NCBI GenBank assembly: GCA_021796015.1
Contig: JAJYOT010000011.1
Location: 1 to 34,588 of the forward strand
Source: a bacterium
GTDB lineage: Bacteria; Elusimicrobiota; Elusimicrobia; UBA1565; UBA9628
DNA: 34,588 bases
Reading direction: 5' to 3'
The position numbers and the translations under genes are program-made. Every line of letters starts with the position of its first letter. Position 1 is the first letter of the stretch. The notes under the pieces were generated by a model. It was given only the letters and a program-made list of their open reading frames with translations. It did no database searches and was not told where the DNA came from. This document shows positions 25,348-34,300 of the stretch, one piece after another.

Positions 25348-26105
25348 TTCCCGGTTTTGATTTCTTGGATGACTTTTTGGATGTCTTTTCGGTTATCTTT
25401 GGCTTCCCCGGGGTCGGCCGGGTTTTTGACGGCCAAGGCGTCATTGAGGACTTTGAGGGCCTTCGCGTTTTCTCCCGCGTCCTGATAGGCTTGTCCCAAG
25501 GACAATAAGTTGACCAAATCGTGGGGGTTCATTTCCCGCGCTTTCTTAAACCGAATGACCGCTTTGGGGATGCTGCCCCCGACAAAGCGCGGAAGTTCCC
25601 GGTAAATTTCTCCTAAAACGTGAATCGCGGGCTCGTAATGAGGATCAAGAGTCAGGGCTTCCCGCATTTGACGCCGCAAGGGCTCTAAAAGAAACAGGGA
25701 GCGCAAAATTCCGCGGGTTTGGCCGATTCTGCCCATCGTGACCCCCAGCCAGTAATGGGCGTCCGGGCTTTGGGGGTTGATTTTGATTGAAGCCTCAAGA
25801 ATCTTCCGGGCTTTTTCAAAGAAATGAAGCTTATTTTTTGATTTTTTTTGGTTTTCCCCGATGCGTTCAAGGCTGCGGCCTTCCCGCCATAAAAGAGCCG
25901 CGTTATGGGGGTCTTTTTTGAGACCGTCTTTAATGAGCTTAAGACTTTGATCGAGATTTTCTCCTTCGTCGCGATGAAAATAGAGAAAATCGATCTTGGA
26001 AACAAGCGCCGTTTCTTGTGAAAAAGAAGCGGCGCTTAGAGACGCTTTCCCCACGAGGAAAAATCCAACAGCGACGAGCGCGATTGATTTTTTCTTAGGC
26101 GACAA
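25344..26105 (-). CDS. Exported tetratricopeptide (TPR) protein
   Basis: The 253-residue protein begins with a basic segment and a hydrophobic stretch ending in SLSAASFS (signal peptide about 1-26). The rest is alpha-helical repeats: SLKLIKDGLKKDPHNAALLW, KILEASIKINPQSPDAHYWLG in part, QMREALTLDPHYEPAIHVLG, and AVIRFKKAREMNPHDLVNLL, each with the TPR pattern of small and large residues. It resembles the TPR proteins sometimes linked with TRAP transporters, but no transporter is here. The start is TTG, two bases after the gdhA stop, chosen for the signal peptide. Probably cotranscribed with gdhA. A binding or scaffold role in the periplasm is inference. Confidence 0.76.
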   Translation of the reverse strand: MSPKKKSIALVAVGFFLVGKASLSAASFSQETALVSKIDFLYFHRDEGENLDQSLKLIKDGLKKDPHNAALLWREGRSLERIGENQKKSKNKLHFFEKARKILEASIKINPQSPDAHYWLGVTMGRIGQTRGILRSLFLLEPLRRQMREALTLDPHYEPAIHVLGEIYRELPRFVGGSIPKAVIRFKKAREMNPHDLVNLLSLGQAYQDAGENAKALKVLNDALAVKNPADPGEAKDNRKDIQKVIQEIKTGN

Positions 26106-26107
26106 AA

Positions 26108-27418
26108 TCAGGGGAAAGTTCCTCTGAGTTTAACGGTCTTCGCCAAGCGGCTGAGGCCGACCATGAAGGCGGCAAGTCTTAAGTCAACATTTTCTTTTTG
26201 GGCCATTGCGTAAATTTCCTTAAAGGCCTTGGTGATAATGTCTTGCAGTCGATGGTTGACGTCGTCTTCGTTCCAGAAATAGGCCTGAATGTCTTGCACC
26301 CACTCGAAATAGCTGACGGTGACCCCGCCGGCATTGGCGAGAATATCCGGAATGACCCAAACGCCTTTTTCATGGAGGATTCGGTCAGCTTCCCCGGAAG
26401 TCGGCCCATTGGCGCCTTCGACGATGTATTTGGCTTTGACGCGCGCGGCATTGAGGCTGGTAATCTGGTTTTCCATGGCGGCTGGAATTAAGATATCGCA
26501 GGGAACCTCGACAAAGGTATCGGTGGGGATATGCTTGGCTTTGGGATAGGAGGCGAATCCCTTGTGTTCAGCGGCATAATTGATGAGTTCGGGAATATCA
26601 AGCCCTTTTTCATCGTAAAGCCCGCCGTTGACATCGGAAACGGCGACAATTTTCGAACCATTTTCATGGAAAATCTTGGCCGCGTTGGAGCCGACGTTTC
26701 CAAATCCTTGGATGGCGACCGTCATGTTCTTAAGATCTTTTCCTTGGGCTTTAACGAGTTCTCTTGCTACGTAAAAAACTCCGCGGCCCGTCGCTTCCCG
26801 GCGGCCCAAAGAACCGCCCGCTTCGATCGGTTTTCCGGTGACGACTCCAGGGCAAGAATATCCGATCGTCATCGAATAGGTGTCCATAATCCAACTCATG
26901 ACCTGATCGTTGGTGTTGACGTCGGGCGCGGGAATATCTTTATCCGGACCGATGATGATGGAAATTTCTGAAGTGTAGCGGCGCGTCAAGCGTTCCAATT
27001 CGCCGAGAGACATTTTTGAGGGATCGCAGATAATTCCGCCCTTGGCTCCGCCGTAGGGAAGGTTCACGACGGCGCATTTCATCGTCATCCAGAAAGAAAG
27101 CGCCTTGACTTCGTCTAAGGAAACCTGCGGATGATAGCGAATGCCGCCTTTGGCCGGGCCGCGGTCAATATTATGTTGAACGCGGTACCCCTCAAAAACC
27201 TTAAAACTCCCGTCGTCCATTTTGATGGGAACGGCGACGGTGAGAATTCTCTTACAGTGGCGCAGGCGCTCGACCACCATGGGGTCAATTTTCATCTTGG
27301 CCGCCGCGCGGTCCAGTTGCGCCATTGCCTGTTGCCAGGGGTTGGACTCGGAATTTCCCGTCTGGGGATTTGGTTTTGATTCTTTTTTCGGGGTTTGCAA
27401 AATTTCCTGTGTCTTCAT
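26108..27418 (-). CDS. gdhA: Glutamate dehydrogenase (Glu/Leu/Phe/Val dehydrogenase family)
   Basis: The 436-residue enzyme interconverts glutamate with 2-oxoglutarate and ammonia. Visible: GPAKGGIRYHP, the catalytic lysine region LPYGGAKGGI (about 118-127), the Rossmann motif QGFGNVGSNAAK (about 233-244), VAVSDVNGG, and EGANGPTSGEAD. The Asp in VSDVNG after the second strand suggests NAD rather than NADP, which is tentative. A good Shine-Dalgarno, AGGAG, lies 6 nt before the ATG, and a near-consensus promoter stands further upstream. The TPR gene follows two bases after its stop. Confidence 0.95.
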   Translation of the reverse strand: MKTQEILQTPKKESKPNPQTGNSESNPWQQAMAQLDRAAAKMKIDPMVVERLRHCKRILTVAVPIKMDDGSFKVFEGYRVQHNIDRGPAKGGIRYHPQVSLDEVKALSFWMTMKCAVVNLPYGGAKGGIICDPSKMSLGELERLTRRYTSEISIIIGPDKDIPAPDVNTNDQVMSWIMDTYSMTIGYSCPGVVTGKPIEAGGSLGRREATGRGVFYVARELVKAQGKDLKNMTVAIQGFGNVGSNAAKIFHENGSKIVAVSDVNGGLYDEKGLDIPELINYAAEHKGFASYPKAKHIPTDTFVEVPCDILIPAAMENQITSLNAARVKAKYIVEGANGPTSGEADRILHEKGVWVIPDILANAGGVTVSYFEWVQDIQAYFWNEDDVNHRLQDIITKAFKEIYAMAQKENVDLRLAAFMVGLSRLAKTVKLRGTFP

Positions 27419-27448
27419 TGGTTTCTCCTAGGTAGACTTCTCAAGTGA

Positions 27449-27476
27449 ATTGTAACAATTTGAGAGCTAATGTCAA
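27449..27476 (-). promoter_or_regulatory. Promoter of gdhA
   Basis: On the minus strand -35 TTGACA (27471-27476), 16-nt spacer, -10 TACAAT (27449-27454). The -10 lies in a perfect small palindrome AATTGT-A-ACAATT (27448-27460), a possible operator. The leader would be about 24 nt and carries the Shine-Dalgarno. Confidence 0.72.
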
Positions 27477-27486
27477 ATGATACAAT
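27459..27486 (+). promoter_or_regulatory. Promoter of lpxB-dapF-dapA, predicts a leaderless mRNA
   Basis: -10 TACAAT (27481-27486) lies six bases before the lpxB GTG. A weak -35, TTTGAG (27459-27464), stands 16 nt before it. This promoter physically overlaps the divergent gdhA promoter. Confidence 0.58.
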
Positions 27487-27492
27487 TGGAAC

Positions 27493-28596
27493 GTGGAAAT
27501 TTTTGATTTTCTCATCGCGGCCGGGGATCCCTCGGGGGATTTGCACGGTTCCCGCCTAATTGCCGCCTTGAAAAAACAGAACCCTTCCATTAAGATCGCG
27601 GCCGTGGGAGGTCCCTTGATGCGGGAAGCGGCCGATGAGTTCTTGGCGGATTTGGCGGGTGAGGGAATTGTCGGGTTTTTAGAGCCGGTTTTAAAAATGC
27701 CGAGGCTTTTGGGCCTCGCTTTTGAGATTCGTGATTTTTTGAAAGAAAAGCGAGCCAAGACCCTCATCTGTATTGACTATTATGGTTTTAACCGCCGACT
27801 GTTGGGGTTCGCTTCTCAAGCGGGGGTCCCCGCTTATTATTATGTTAGCCCTCAGGTCTGGGCCAGTCGCCCCTACCGCATTCATGTGATCGCGAGACTC
27901 GTGAAAAAGATATTCGTTATTTTTCCTTTTGAGGAAAAACTCTATCTGGATGCGGGGGTGGATTGCCAATTCGTCGGTCATCCGCTTTTAGATCTTATTC
28001 CCGAGCCCGCCCTTCAAGAGGAAAAGCCAAAGATTCCTTGGGTCGGTATTTTGCCCGGAAGCCGTAAATCCGAGGTCTCAAGGCATCTTCCGATTTTTTT
28101 GGAGGCCTTTAAAATTTTTCAAAAGCGTTTTCCCAATGCCCGTGCCGCGGTTTTTGCGGCTCATTCTTTGCCGGATTTGGCCTATCGGGCGGCGACGAAT
28201 GCGGGAATTGAAATGGTTCGGGAATCTCATTATCAAAAGCGCTCAAATCTCAATTTGGCTCTTTGTTCTTCCGGAACGGCGACGCTTGAAAACGCTTTAT
28301 TGGGGATTCCGATGGCGGTCGCCTACAAAATGTCGTGGCCGACTTATTTTCTGGCGCGGGCTTTGATTCAGGTTCCTTATATCGCGATGGCTAATATCTT
28401 GGCGGGAAACAAAATCGTTCCTGAACTGATTCAAGAAAAAGCCAACCCCGCGGAATTGGCCCAAGCCTTGTCAGATCTATGGGAAAAGGCAGAGGATTAT
28501 TTAAAAATCCGCCGGGAGTTGCTTAAACTCAGAAAAAAATTAGGAAGCCCCGGGGTTGCCGAGCGCGTGGCGCGTTTGATCGCGGAGTCGCAATGA
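27493..28596 (+). CDS. lpxB: Lipid-A-disaccharide synthase
   Basis: LpxB (GT19) condenses UDP-diacylglucosamine and lipid X into the lipid A disaccharide at the inner membrane, so the organism should make LPS. The 367 residues show AAGDPSGDLHGSRL (the family's AGExSGD, with Asp for Glu), YYVSPQVWASRPYRI (about 118-132), FVGHPLLD, ILPGSRKSEVSRHLPIFLEA and CSSGTATLENALLGIPMAVAY. Start GTG at 27493, directly behind a -10 element, without Shine-Dalgarno. Its stop overlaps the dapF start as ATGA. No other lpx gene is in the window. Confidence 0.96.
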   Translation: MEIFDFLIAAGDPSGDLHGSRLIAALKKQNPSIKIAAVGGPLMREAADEFLADLAGEGIVGFLEPVLKMPRLLGLAFEIRDFLKEKRAKTLICIDYYGFNRRLLGFASQAGVPAYYYVSPQVWASRPYRIHVIARLVKKIFVIFPFEEKLYLDAGVDCQFVGHPLLDLIPEPALQEEKPKIPWVGILPGSRKSEVSRHLPIFLEAFKIFQKRFPNARAAVFAAHSLPDLAYRAATNAGIEMVRESHYQKRSNLNLALCSSGTATLENALLGIPMAVAYKMSWPTYFLARALIQVPYIAMANILAGNKIVPELIQEKANPAELAQALSDLWEKAEDYLKIRRELLKLRKKLGSPGVAERVARLIAESQ

Positions 28597-29387
28597 AAAT
28601 TTTTGATTTTTTCAAGATGACGGCCGCCGGAAATGATTTCGTTCTCGTTAAGGGAAATAAAGATTCCAAAGCCTCAAGACTGGCGCCAATCTTATGCGAT
28701 CGGAGGGAGGGAATTGGGGCCGACGGAATTCTTTTGGTCTACCAAAAGCCGCGTTTAGGTTTTGATTATTATAATCGCGACGGAAGCCGGGCTTTTTGCG
28801 GAAACGGAATGCGCGCGGCTGCGTGGTGGATGTATGAAGAAGGATGGCCGCGCGGGGAAAAAACGTTTGAATTGGAAACCCCCAGGGGAATTTTACGCGC
28901 TCAAATTATAGGTCGGCAGACGCTCTCGGTTCAAATGCCAAAAGCCTCAGGCGTGCGATTAAATCTTCCGGTTTCAGTTTTAGGACATTCTTATCAAGTT
29001 CATACCATTGATACCGGGGTTCCCCACGCGGTCGTGATCGTCAAAAAATTAGATCAAATCGACATGAATTCTTTAGGAAAGGCCATTAGAAATCATCCGC
29101 ATTTTTCTCCCGCTGGGACTAACGTGGATTTTGTGGAAATTAAGTCCGGAAAAATTTATATTCGCACTTTTGAGAGAGGAGTGGAAGCGGAAACTCTCGC
29201 TTGTGGAACCGGGGTGGTCGCGGCGGCTATTTTGTCTCATTTCCTGGGCCGGAGCGGAAAATCGATTTATGTCGTGGCCCCGGGGGGGCGTCTTAAGGTT
29301 TCCTTTGAGCCCGAGGGCAGAGGGGCTTCCGATATTTTTCTCGAAGGCCCCGCAAAAATCGTCTATCAAGGAAAAATTAAATTATGA
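28593..29387 (+). CDS. dapF: Diaminopimelate epimerase
   Basis: DapF converts LL- to meso-diaminopimelate for lysine and peptidoglycan synthesis. The 264-residue protein has both catalytic cysteines in their usual settings: RAFCGNGMRAAAWW (about residues 68-81) and ETLACGTGVVAAAI (about 203-216), along with KMTAAGNDF-like FFKMTAAGNDFVLV at the start. ATGA overlaps join it to lpxB upstream and dapA downstream, giving a three-gene envelope precursor operon. Confidence 0.96.
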   Translation: MKIFDFFKMTAAGNDFVLVKGNKDSKASRLAPILCDRREGIGADGILLVYQKPRLGFDYYNRDGSRAFCGNGMRAAAWWMYEEGWPRGEKTFELETPRGILRAQIIGRQTLSVQMPKASGVRLNLPVSVLGHSYQVHTIDTGVPHAVVIVKKLDQIDMNSLGKAIRNHPHFSPAGTNVDFVEIKSGKIYIRTFERGVEAETLACGTGVVAAAILSHFLGRSGKSIYVVAPGGRLKVSFEPEGRGASDIFLEGPAKIVYQGKIKL

Positions 29388-30298
29388 GACAAACTTGGCC
29401 TGACTTTAAAACTCGCTTGCCTGGCTGTTGGACCGCTTTAGCGACTCCGTTTAAAAAAGATGGGTCGGTCGATGGGGCCGCCTTAAAAAAACTTTTGAAT
29501 CGGCAGATGGCTTCCCATGTTTCTGGGGTCGTCTTATGCGGTTCGACCGGAGAAGCGGCGACTTTAAATCATGAGGAATTTTTAAAAATTATTCGAGAAG
29601 GAGTCGGGCTCTGTAAGGGACATATTCCTGTCATGGCGGGAATCGCTTCCAACGATACCGTCAAGGCGGCGCAATTGGCTTTGGAAGCTCAAAAGGCGGG
29701 GGCCGACGCGCTTTTGGTTTTATCGCCTTATTATAATAAACCGACTCAGGAAGGGCTCTATCAACATTTTAAGGCCGTGGCTGAAAAGGTCTTTTTGCCG
29801 ATCGTGGCCTACAACATTCCCGGCCGGACGGCGGTGAATATTTTGCCCGCGACTCTTGAGCGTTTAGCCAAGGATTGTCCCAACATTGTCGGGGTGAAGG
29901 AGTCTTCTGGAAACTTGGATCAAGTTTCGGAAATTATAAGGACGCTTCCGGATTCTTTTTGCGTTTTGTCTGGAGACGATTCCTTGACTCTTCCAATTCT
30001 GTCTGTGGGAGGAGTGGGCGCTATCTCGGTCGTTTCTAATCTTTTCCCAACGGAAGTTCAGTCTCTGTGCCAGGCGTTTTTAAGAGGCGATTCCCAAAAA
30101 GCTCGGCATCTTCACTCGCTTCTGTTTTCCCTGACAAAAACTCTGTTTATTGAGACTAACCCAATTCCGGTTAAGGCGGCCCTTCAAGAAATGGGTCTTT
30201 GCCAAGATCAGGTGCGTCTGCCGCTAACGCCCTTGTCCAAGGAAAACCGCCGCGTTCTCAAAAAAGAACTCTTTGCGGTTCAATCCCTTTTTTCCTAA
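29384..30298 (+). CDS. dapA: 4-hydroxy-tetrahydrodipicolinate synthase
   Basis: DapA condenses pyruvate with aspartate semialdehyde, the first step of the diaminopimelate branch. The 304-residue TIM barrel shows GSTGEAATL (about 48-56), the tyrosine region VAYNIPGRTAVN (about 141-152) and the Schiff-base lysine in NIVGVKESSGN (about 167-177), then LSGDDSLTLPILSVGGVGAISV in part. Other class I aldolases of the family (NanA, KDG aldolase) look similar, but the neighbour dapF and the GRT after the tyrosine favour DapA. Its stop lies within an inverted repeat. Confidence 0.95.
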   Translation: MRQTWPDFKTRLPGCWTALATPFKKDGSVDGAALKKLLNRQMASHVSGVVLCGSTGEAATLNHEEFLKIIREGVGLCKGHIPVMAGIASNDTVKAAQLALEAQKAGADALLVLSPYYNKPTQEGLYQHFKAVAEKVFLPIVAYNIPGRTAVNILPATLERLAKDCPNIVGVKESSGNLDQVSEIIRTLPDSFCVLSGDDSLTLPILSVGGVGAISVVSNLFPTEVQSLCQAFLRGDSQKARHLHSLLFSLTKTLFIETNPIPVKAALQEMGLCQDQVRLPLTPLSKENRRVLKKELFAVQSLFS

Positions 30299-30330
30299 GG
30301 CCTTTCCTCGATAACTTTATGGAGCCTTAG
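30295..30330. repeat. Inverted repeat at the end of dapA
   Basis: CTAAGGC and GCCTTAG form a perfect 7-bp stem with a 22-nt loop in which TCC/GGA can add three pairs. It covers the dapA stop. No T-run follows, so it is not a standard intrinsic terminator, though it might end or protect the mRNA. Confidence 0.42.
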
Positions 30331-30334
30331 ATAA

Positions 30335-30362
30335 TTGAGGCAAGAGACTAAAAAGATATAAT
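30335..30362 (+). promoter_or_regulatory. Promoter of the aldo/keto reductase gene, predicts a leaderless mRNA
   Basis: -35-like TTGAGG (30335-30340), 16-nt spacer, perfect -10 TATAAT (30357-30362), then six bases to the ATG at 30369. No Shine-Dalgarno is present. Confidence 0.65.
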
Positions 30363-30368
30363 CACGTT

Positions 30369-31364
30369 ATGGAGCAAAAAACCATCATGCGTTCTCGCGT
30401 TTTAGGACGCACCGGGATTTCCGTTTCCGAAATCGGTTTTGGCGGATGGGGCATCGGAAAAACCATGTGGGGGCCTTCCGATGATTCAGAATCCATGCGC
30501 GCGCTTCATGCGGCGGTAGATTTAGGCATTACTTATTTTGACACGGCCTTCGCTTATGGACACGGACATTCTGAAAAATTAATCGCCAAACTTTTCAAAG
30601 AAATTGGAACACGTCTGACGGTTTCGACTAAAATTCCGCCCAAGAATATGGAATGGCCGGCGCGGGCGCAGACTCCGTTATCCCGAGCTTTTCCCCCGGA
30701 TTGGATTGTGTCTTGCGTAGACCGGTCCTTGAGAAATCTTTCCTGTGATACCTTGACCTTAGAGCAGTTTCATGTCTGGACCGACTCCTGGCTGAAGGAC
30801 CCCTTATGGCCGAAGGTCGTGGAGACTTTTGAAAACCTCAAAAAATCCGGCAAGATTCGTTTCGTGGGAGTTTCGGCGGGGGACAACCCCGAAACCGCGA
30901 TTGAAATCGTCAAAAGCGGCTTTGTCGATCAGATTCAGGTGTTGTTTAATCTCTTTGATCAACGCGCTGCTGATGTTTTGTTTCCGCTTTGTAGAGAGAA
31001 AAAAGTGGGCGTGGTTGTTCGGTGCCCTTTTGACGAGGGAAGCCTTACGGGCGAATTGACGCCGGATACGCAGTTTCCGCCGGAAGATTTTCGCAGTCAT
31101 TATTTCGGGGGTCCGCGTTTGAAAGAAACCTGTGAGCGCCTGACGGCGCTTAAAAAAGACGCGTTGGGACCGAAGGCGTCCCTTCTTTCTGTCGCCGCCC
31201 TAAAATTTGTCCTTAGCTTTGAAGCGGTCACAACCGTCATTCCCGGGATGAGGCGAGTGTCTCATGTGCAGAAAAATGCCGTGGCCGCGGACGGAAATTA
31301 TTACAGCGCTTCTGAATTAGCGACATTAGCCGGGCATCGTTGGGTCAGAAACTTTTACGCCTAA
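30369..31364 (+). CDS. Aldo/keto reductase
   Basis: The 331-residue TIM-barrel NAD(P)H oxidoreductase begins with the family pattern RVLGRTGISVSEIGFGGWGIG. The catalytic tetrad is visible: Asp and Tyr in YFDTAFAYGHGHSE (about 55-68), Lys in VSTKIP, and His in LEQFHVW (in place of the usual QLHxx). The C-terminal cofactor area contains TTVIPGMRRVSHVQKN, like the typical 'IPG...---v.eN'. Substrate unknown. An ATG three codons further on (MRSRVLG after MEQKTI) is possible, but the first ATG matches the promoter spacing. Its stop overlaps that of the convergent RND gene by 4 nt. Confidence 0.9.
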   Translation: MEQKTIMRSRVLGRTGISVSEIGFGGWGIGKTMWGPSDDSESMRALHAAVDLGITYFDTAFAYGHGHSEKLIAKLFKEIGTRLTVSTKIPPKNMEWPARAQTPLSRAFPPDWIVSCVDRSLRNLSCDTLTLEQFHVWTDSWLKDPLWPKVVETFENLKKSGKIRFVGVSAGDNPETAIEIVKSGFVDQIQVLFNLFDQRAADVLFPLCREKKVGVVVRCPFDEGSLTGELTPDTQFPPEDFRSHYFGGPRLKETCERLTALKKDALGPKASLLSVAALKFVLSFEAVTTVIPGMRRVSHVQKNAVAADGNYYSASELATLAGHRWVRNFYA

Positions 31365-34300
31365 CGATTTTTGAGCGCGATAAGCGTGGCGGCGGGCAAA
31401 ACAATCAGGGTGAGAATCGTCGAAGTCAAAAGCCCTCCGATGACCGCAATAGCCAAAGGTTGCAAAAGTTCGGAACCTGTTCCCCACCCGGTGGCAATCG
31501 GGACTAGTCCTAAAATCGCGACCGAAGCCGTCATGAGAATGGGGCGCGCCCGTTTTAAGGCGGCGCTTCGCAGCGCTTCTTTCAGGGGTTGTCCTTTCTC
31601 AAGCCCTGAATTCATGTAATCTAAAAGGATGATGCCGTTTCTGACCACGATGCCGATGAGCATGACCGCGCCGATCATCGAGGAAACGTTGAGGCTTTCT
31701 TTAAAGAGCCACAAGCTCAAGGCCGCGCCGACGGCGGCCAGCGGCAAGGTCAGCAAAATTAAACCTACTTGAACAAGCGACTTAAACTCCATCCAGAGAA
31801 TGATCGCGACGACAAAAATGGCCATGAGAAAGACTTCTTCCATGTTCGTCATCGCGCTTTTTCCGGAGGCGTATTTTCCGGAATAGTTCCAGCTATATCC
31901 CTTGGGGAGGTTCATGGCCGTTATTTGCTTTTCCACGTCTTTGGCCACGTCGCTGATATTGCGGTTTCTGACGTTAAAGGCTACGGTCATTTTTCTGGAT
32001 AAATGTTCATGATAAATTTTGCTGGGAGTTTCCGCGTAGTGAAAATTGGCGACTTGTTCCAAGGGAACGATATTGCCCCCGGCGGTTTTAAGGGGCAGAC
32101 TTCTTAAGGCTTCAAGATCGATGTTTTGTCCGGGTTTCGTGAAGTGAAGCACGACCCCGATAGACTTAAACAAGCGGCGTACGGAAGTCGCGGTAAGGCC
32201 CACCGAATAAGCCTGCAAGAGATCAAAAATCGCGCGCTCCGATATTCCCAAACGCCCCGCCTCTTTGCGGTTGATGGAGGCTTTAAGAGAAGGAATAGGA
32301 ATATTCTCCGGCGGCTTGATATCGGCGACTCCGGGGATGGATTTAATCCGCGCGCTCAAACCCGCGGTCAGTTTTCCCAAGGTCTTAAGGCTGGGGCCAA
32401 AAAAATCAATGCCGATATCGTAGGGGATTCCGCCCATGGCGTCGTTAATCTTATCGGCCAGGGGCATCAAATACTCCACATTAACCCCGGGAAGCTTGGA
32501 GGTTTTCTCAGATAAAGCGGCGATCATTTGGTCAATGGAAACCGGACGTTCCATTTTAGGGACCAGTTTTACGTTGATATCGCTTCGGTTGACGCTGTCG
32601 ATGTCTAAGGTTCCGGGGGCGTGTCCGGTGTTGCGGACGACGGTCAAGACTCCGGGGATTTTTTTAAGCCAATGCTCGATGGCATTATTGACTTTGCGGG
32701 ACTCCGACAGGGCCGCTCCCGGCGGAAGAGTGGTTTGAAGTTGGATGGCGCTTTCATCCAAGGCCGGTAGAAACTCGGTGTTGAGGCGTTTAAACGCGGT
32801 CCAGGAAATCAGAAAAGGGATAAGCCCCACCAGTAAAATTGTTTTGAGAGGGTTATTAAGAGAAAGATTAAGCAGGTCAAGGTAATATTTTTCAAAAACG
32901 CCTTCGGGTTTTTCTTGAATCCTGGATTGGGCCGCGAGTTTAAGAACCAAGACTGGAATGACCGTTAAAGCGACGATTAAAGAAGCTAGAAGAGCGAAGG
33001 TGACGGTTAAGGCCACCGGCTTAAAGAGGCTTCCGGCCAGACCCGCGACAAAAACCATCGGGGCAAATATTCCGATATTAGTGAGAGTCGAAACGATGAC
33101 GGGGCGCACTACTTCCGTGGCCGCCTCAACGATTATTCTTATCACGCTTTCGGGAGAATTATTTTTGGCTCCGGCTAAATGTCGAAAGATATTCTCAATC
33201 ACGACGATGGCGTCATCTACGATAATTCCGCTTCCGACGGCCAGACCCCCCAAGGACATGATATTGAGCCCTACCCCGAATAGGCGCATTAAGATGATGG
33301 CGGCAATTACTGAAATGGGAATACTGAGGGTCGCGACCAAGGTCAGCCGCAGGTTGCGTAAAAAAGCGAGCAACACCAAGACAACCAAGACCGCGCCGAT
33401 GACGACGCTTTCCTTTACGCTGCCGATGGAATCTGCAACCAGTTCGGACTGATCGTAATAGTTATGGACGGTAAATCCTTGAGGGAGGGTTTTTTGAAAT
33501 TCTGAGATTTTTTGAGCGATGGCTTTGGCGACCTTAATCGTGTCAAAACGCGGCTGTTTGTAGATATTGATTAAGACCGACGGCCGCCCTTTTTCAGAGG
33601 CGTCTTGACGTTGAAATTGATAAGTGTCAATGACGCGCGCGATGTCTTCGATTTTGACCGGAATTCCGGCCTTGACGGCGACGACGACATTTTTAATATC
33701 ATCGGGATTTTTAAATTGTCCGTTGGCCCGGACCACGAATTCCTGTGAGTAGTGATTGACCACGCCGGGAGAGACGAGGATATTGTTTGCGGCCAAGGCT
33801 TTTTTGAGATCGCTCAAGGCGAGATTGTATTTCATCATCAGAAAGGGGTTCGGGTAAACCGCGTATTCGCGGACCTTCCCTCCCGCGATCACCACTTTAT
33901 AGACTCCGAGAATTCCCTGGAGCCGGGGCTTCAGCTCGTAATTGGCGATATCCCGGAGTTTGATTAAGTCGTCTCCGCCCTGAAGACTATAGCCCTCAAT
34001 CAGAGCCAAAGTCGCGCTTAAGTTTTCAACCGACGGCTCAACCTCCGGCGGCAGTTGCCCGGCGGCTTGGGCCAAGGCGGCCAGAATCAGTTGCCGGGCG
34101 GTAATCATGTCCGTGCCCCATTGAAATTCCGCTGAAATCATCGCAATTCCAGTTGCCATGACCGAGCGAACCCGAATGACTCCCAAGACGCCGCTTGCGG
34201 CGCTCTCGATAGGGAGAGTGACTTGTCTTTCCATCTCCAAAGAAGAAAAGCCTGGCGCTTCCGCGACGATGCTGAGAACCGGGAAGTCCAAGGGCGGGAA

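Noticed and set aside
30295..30330. Intrinsic terminator after dapA
   Set aside because: The stem is good, but no T-run follows, so it is recorded only as an inverted repeat.
32958..33452. A 164-codon plus-strand frame opposite the RND permease
   Set aside because: Its Thr/Met/Ala-rich product is the mirror of transmembrane codons; no initiation signal was found.
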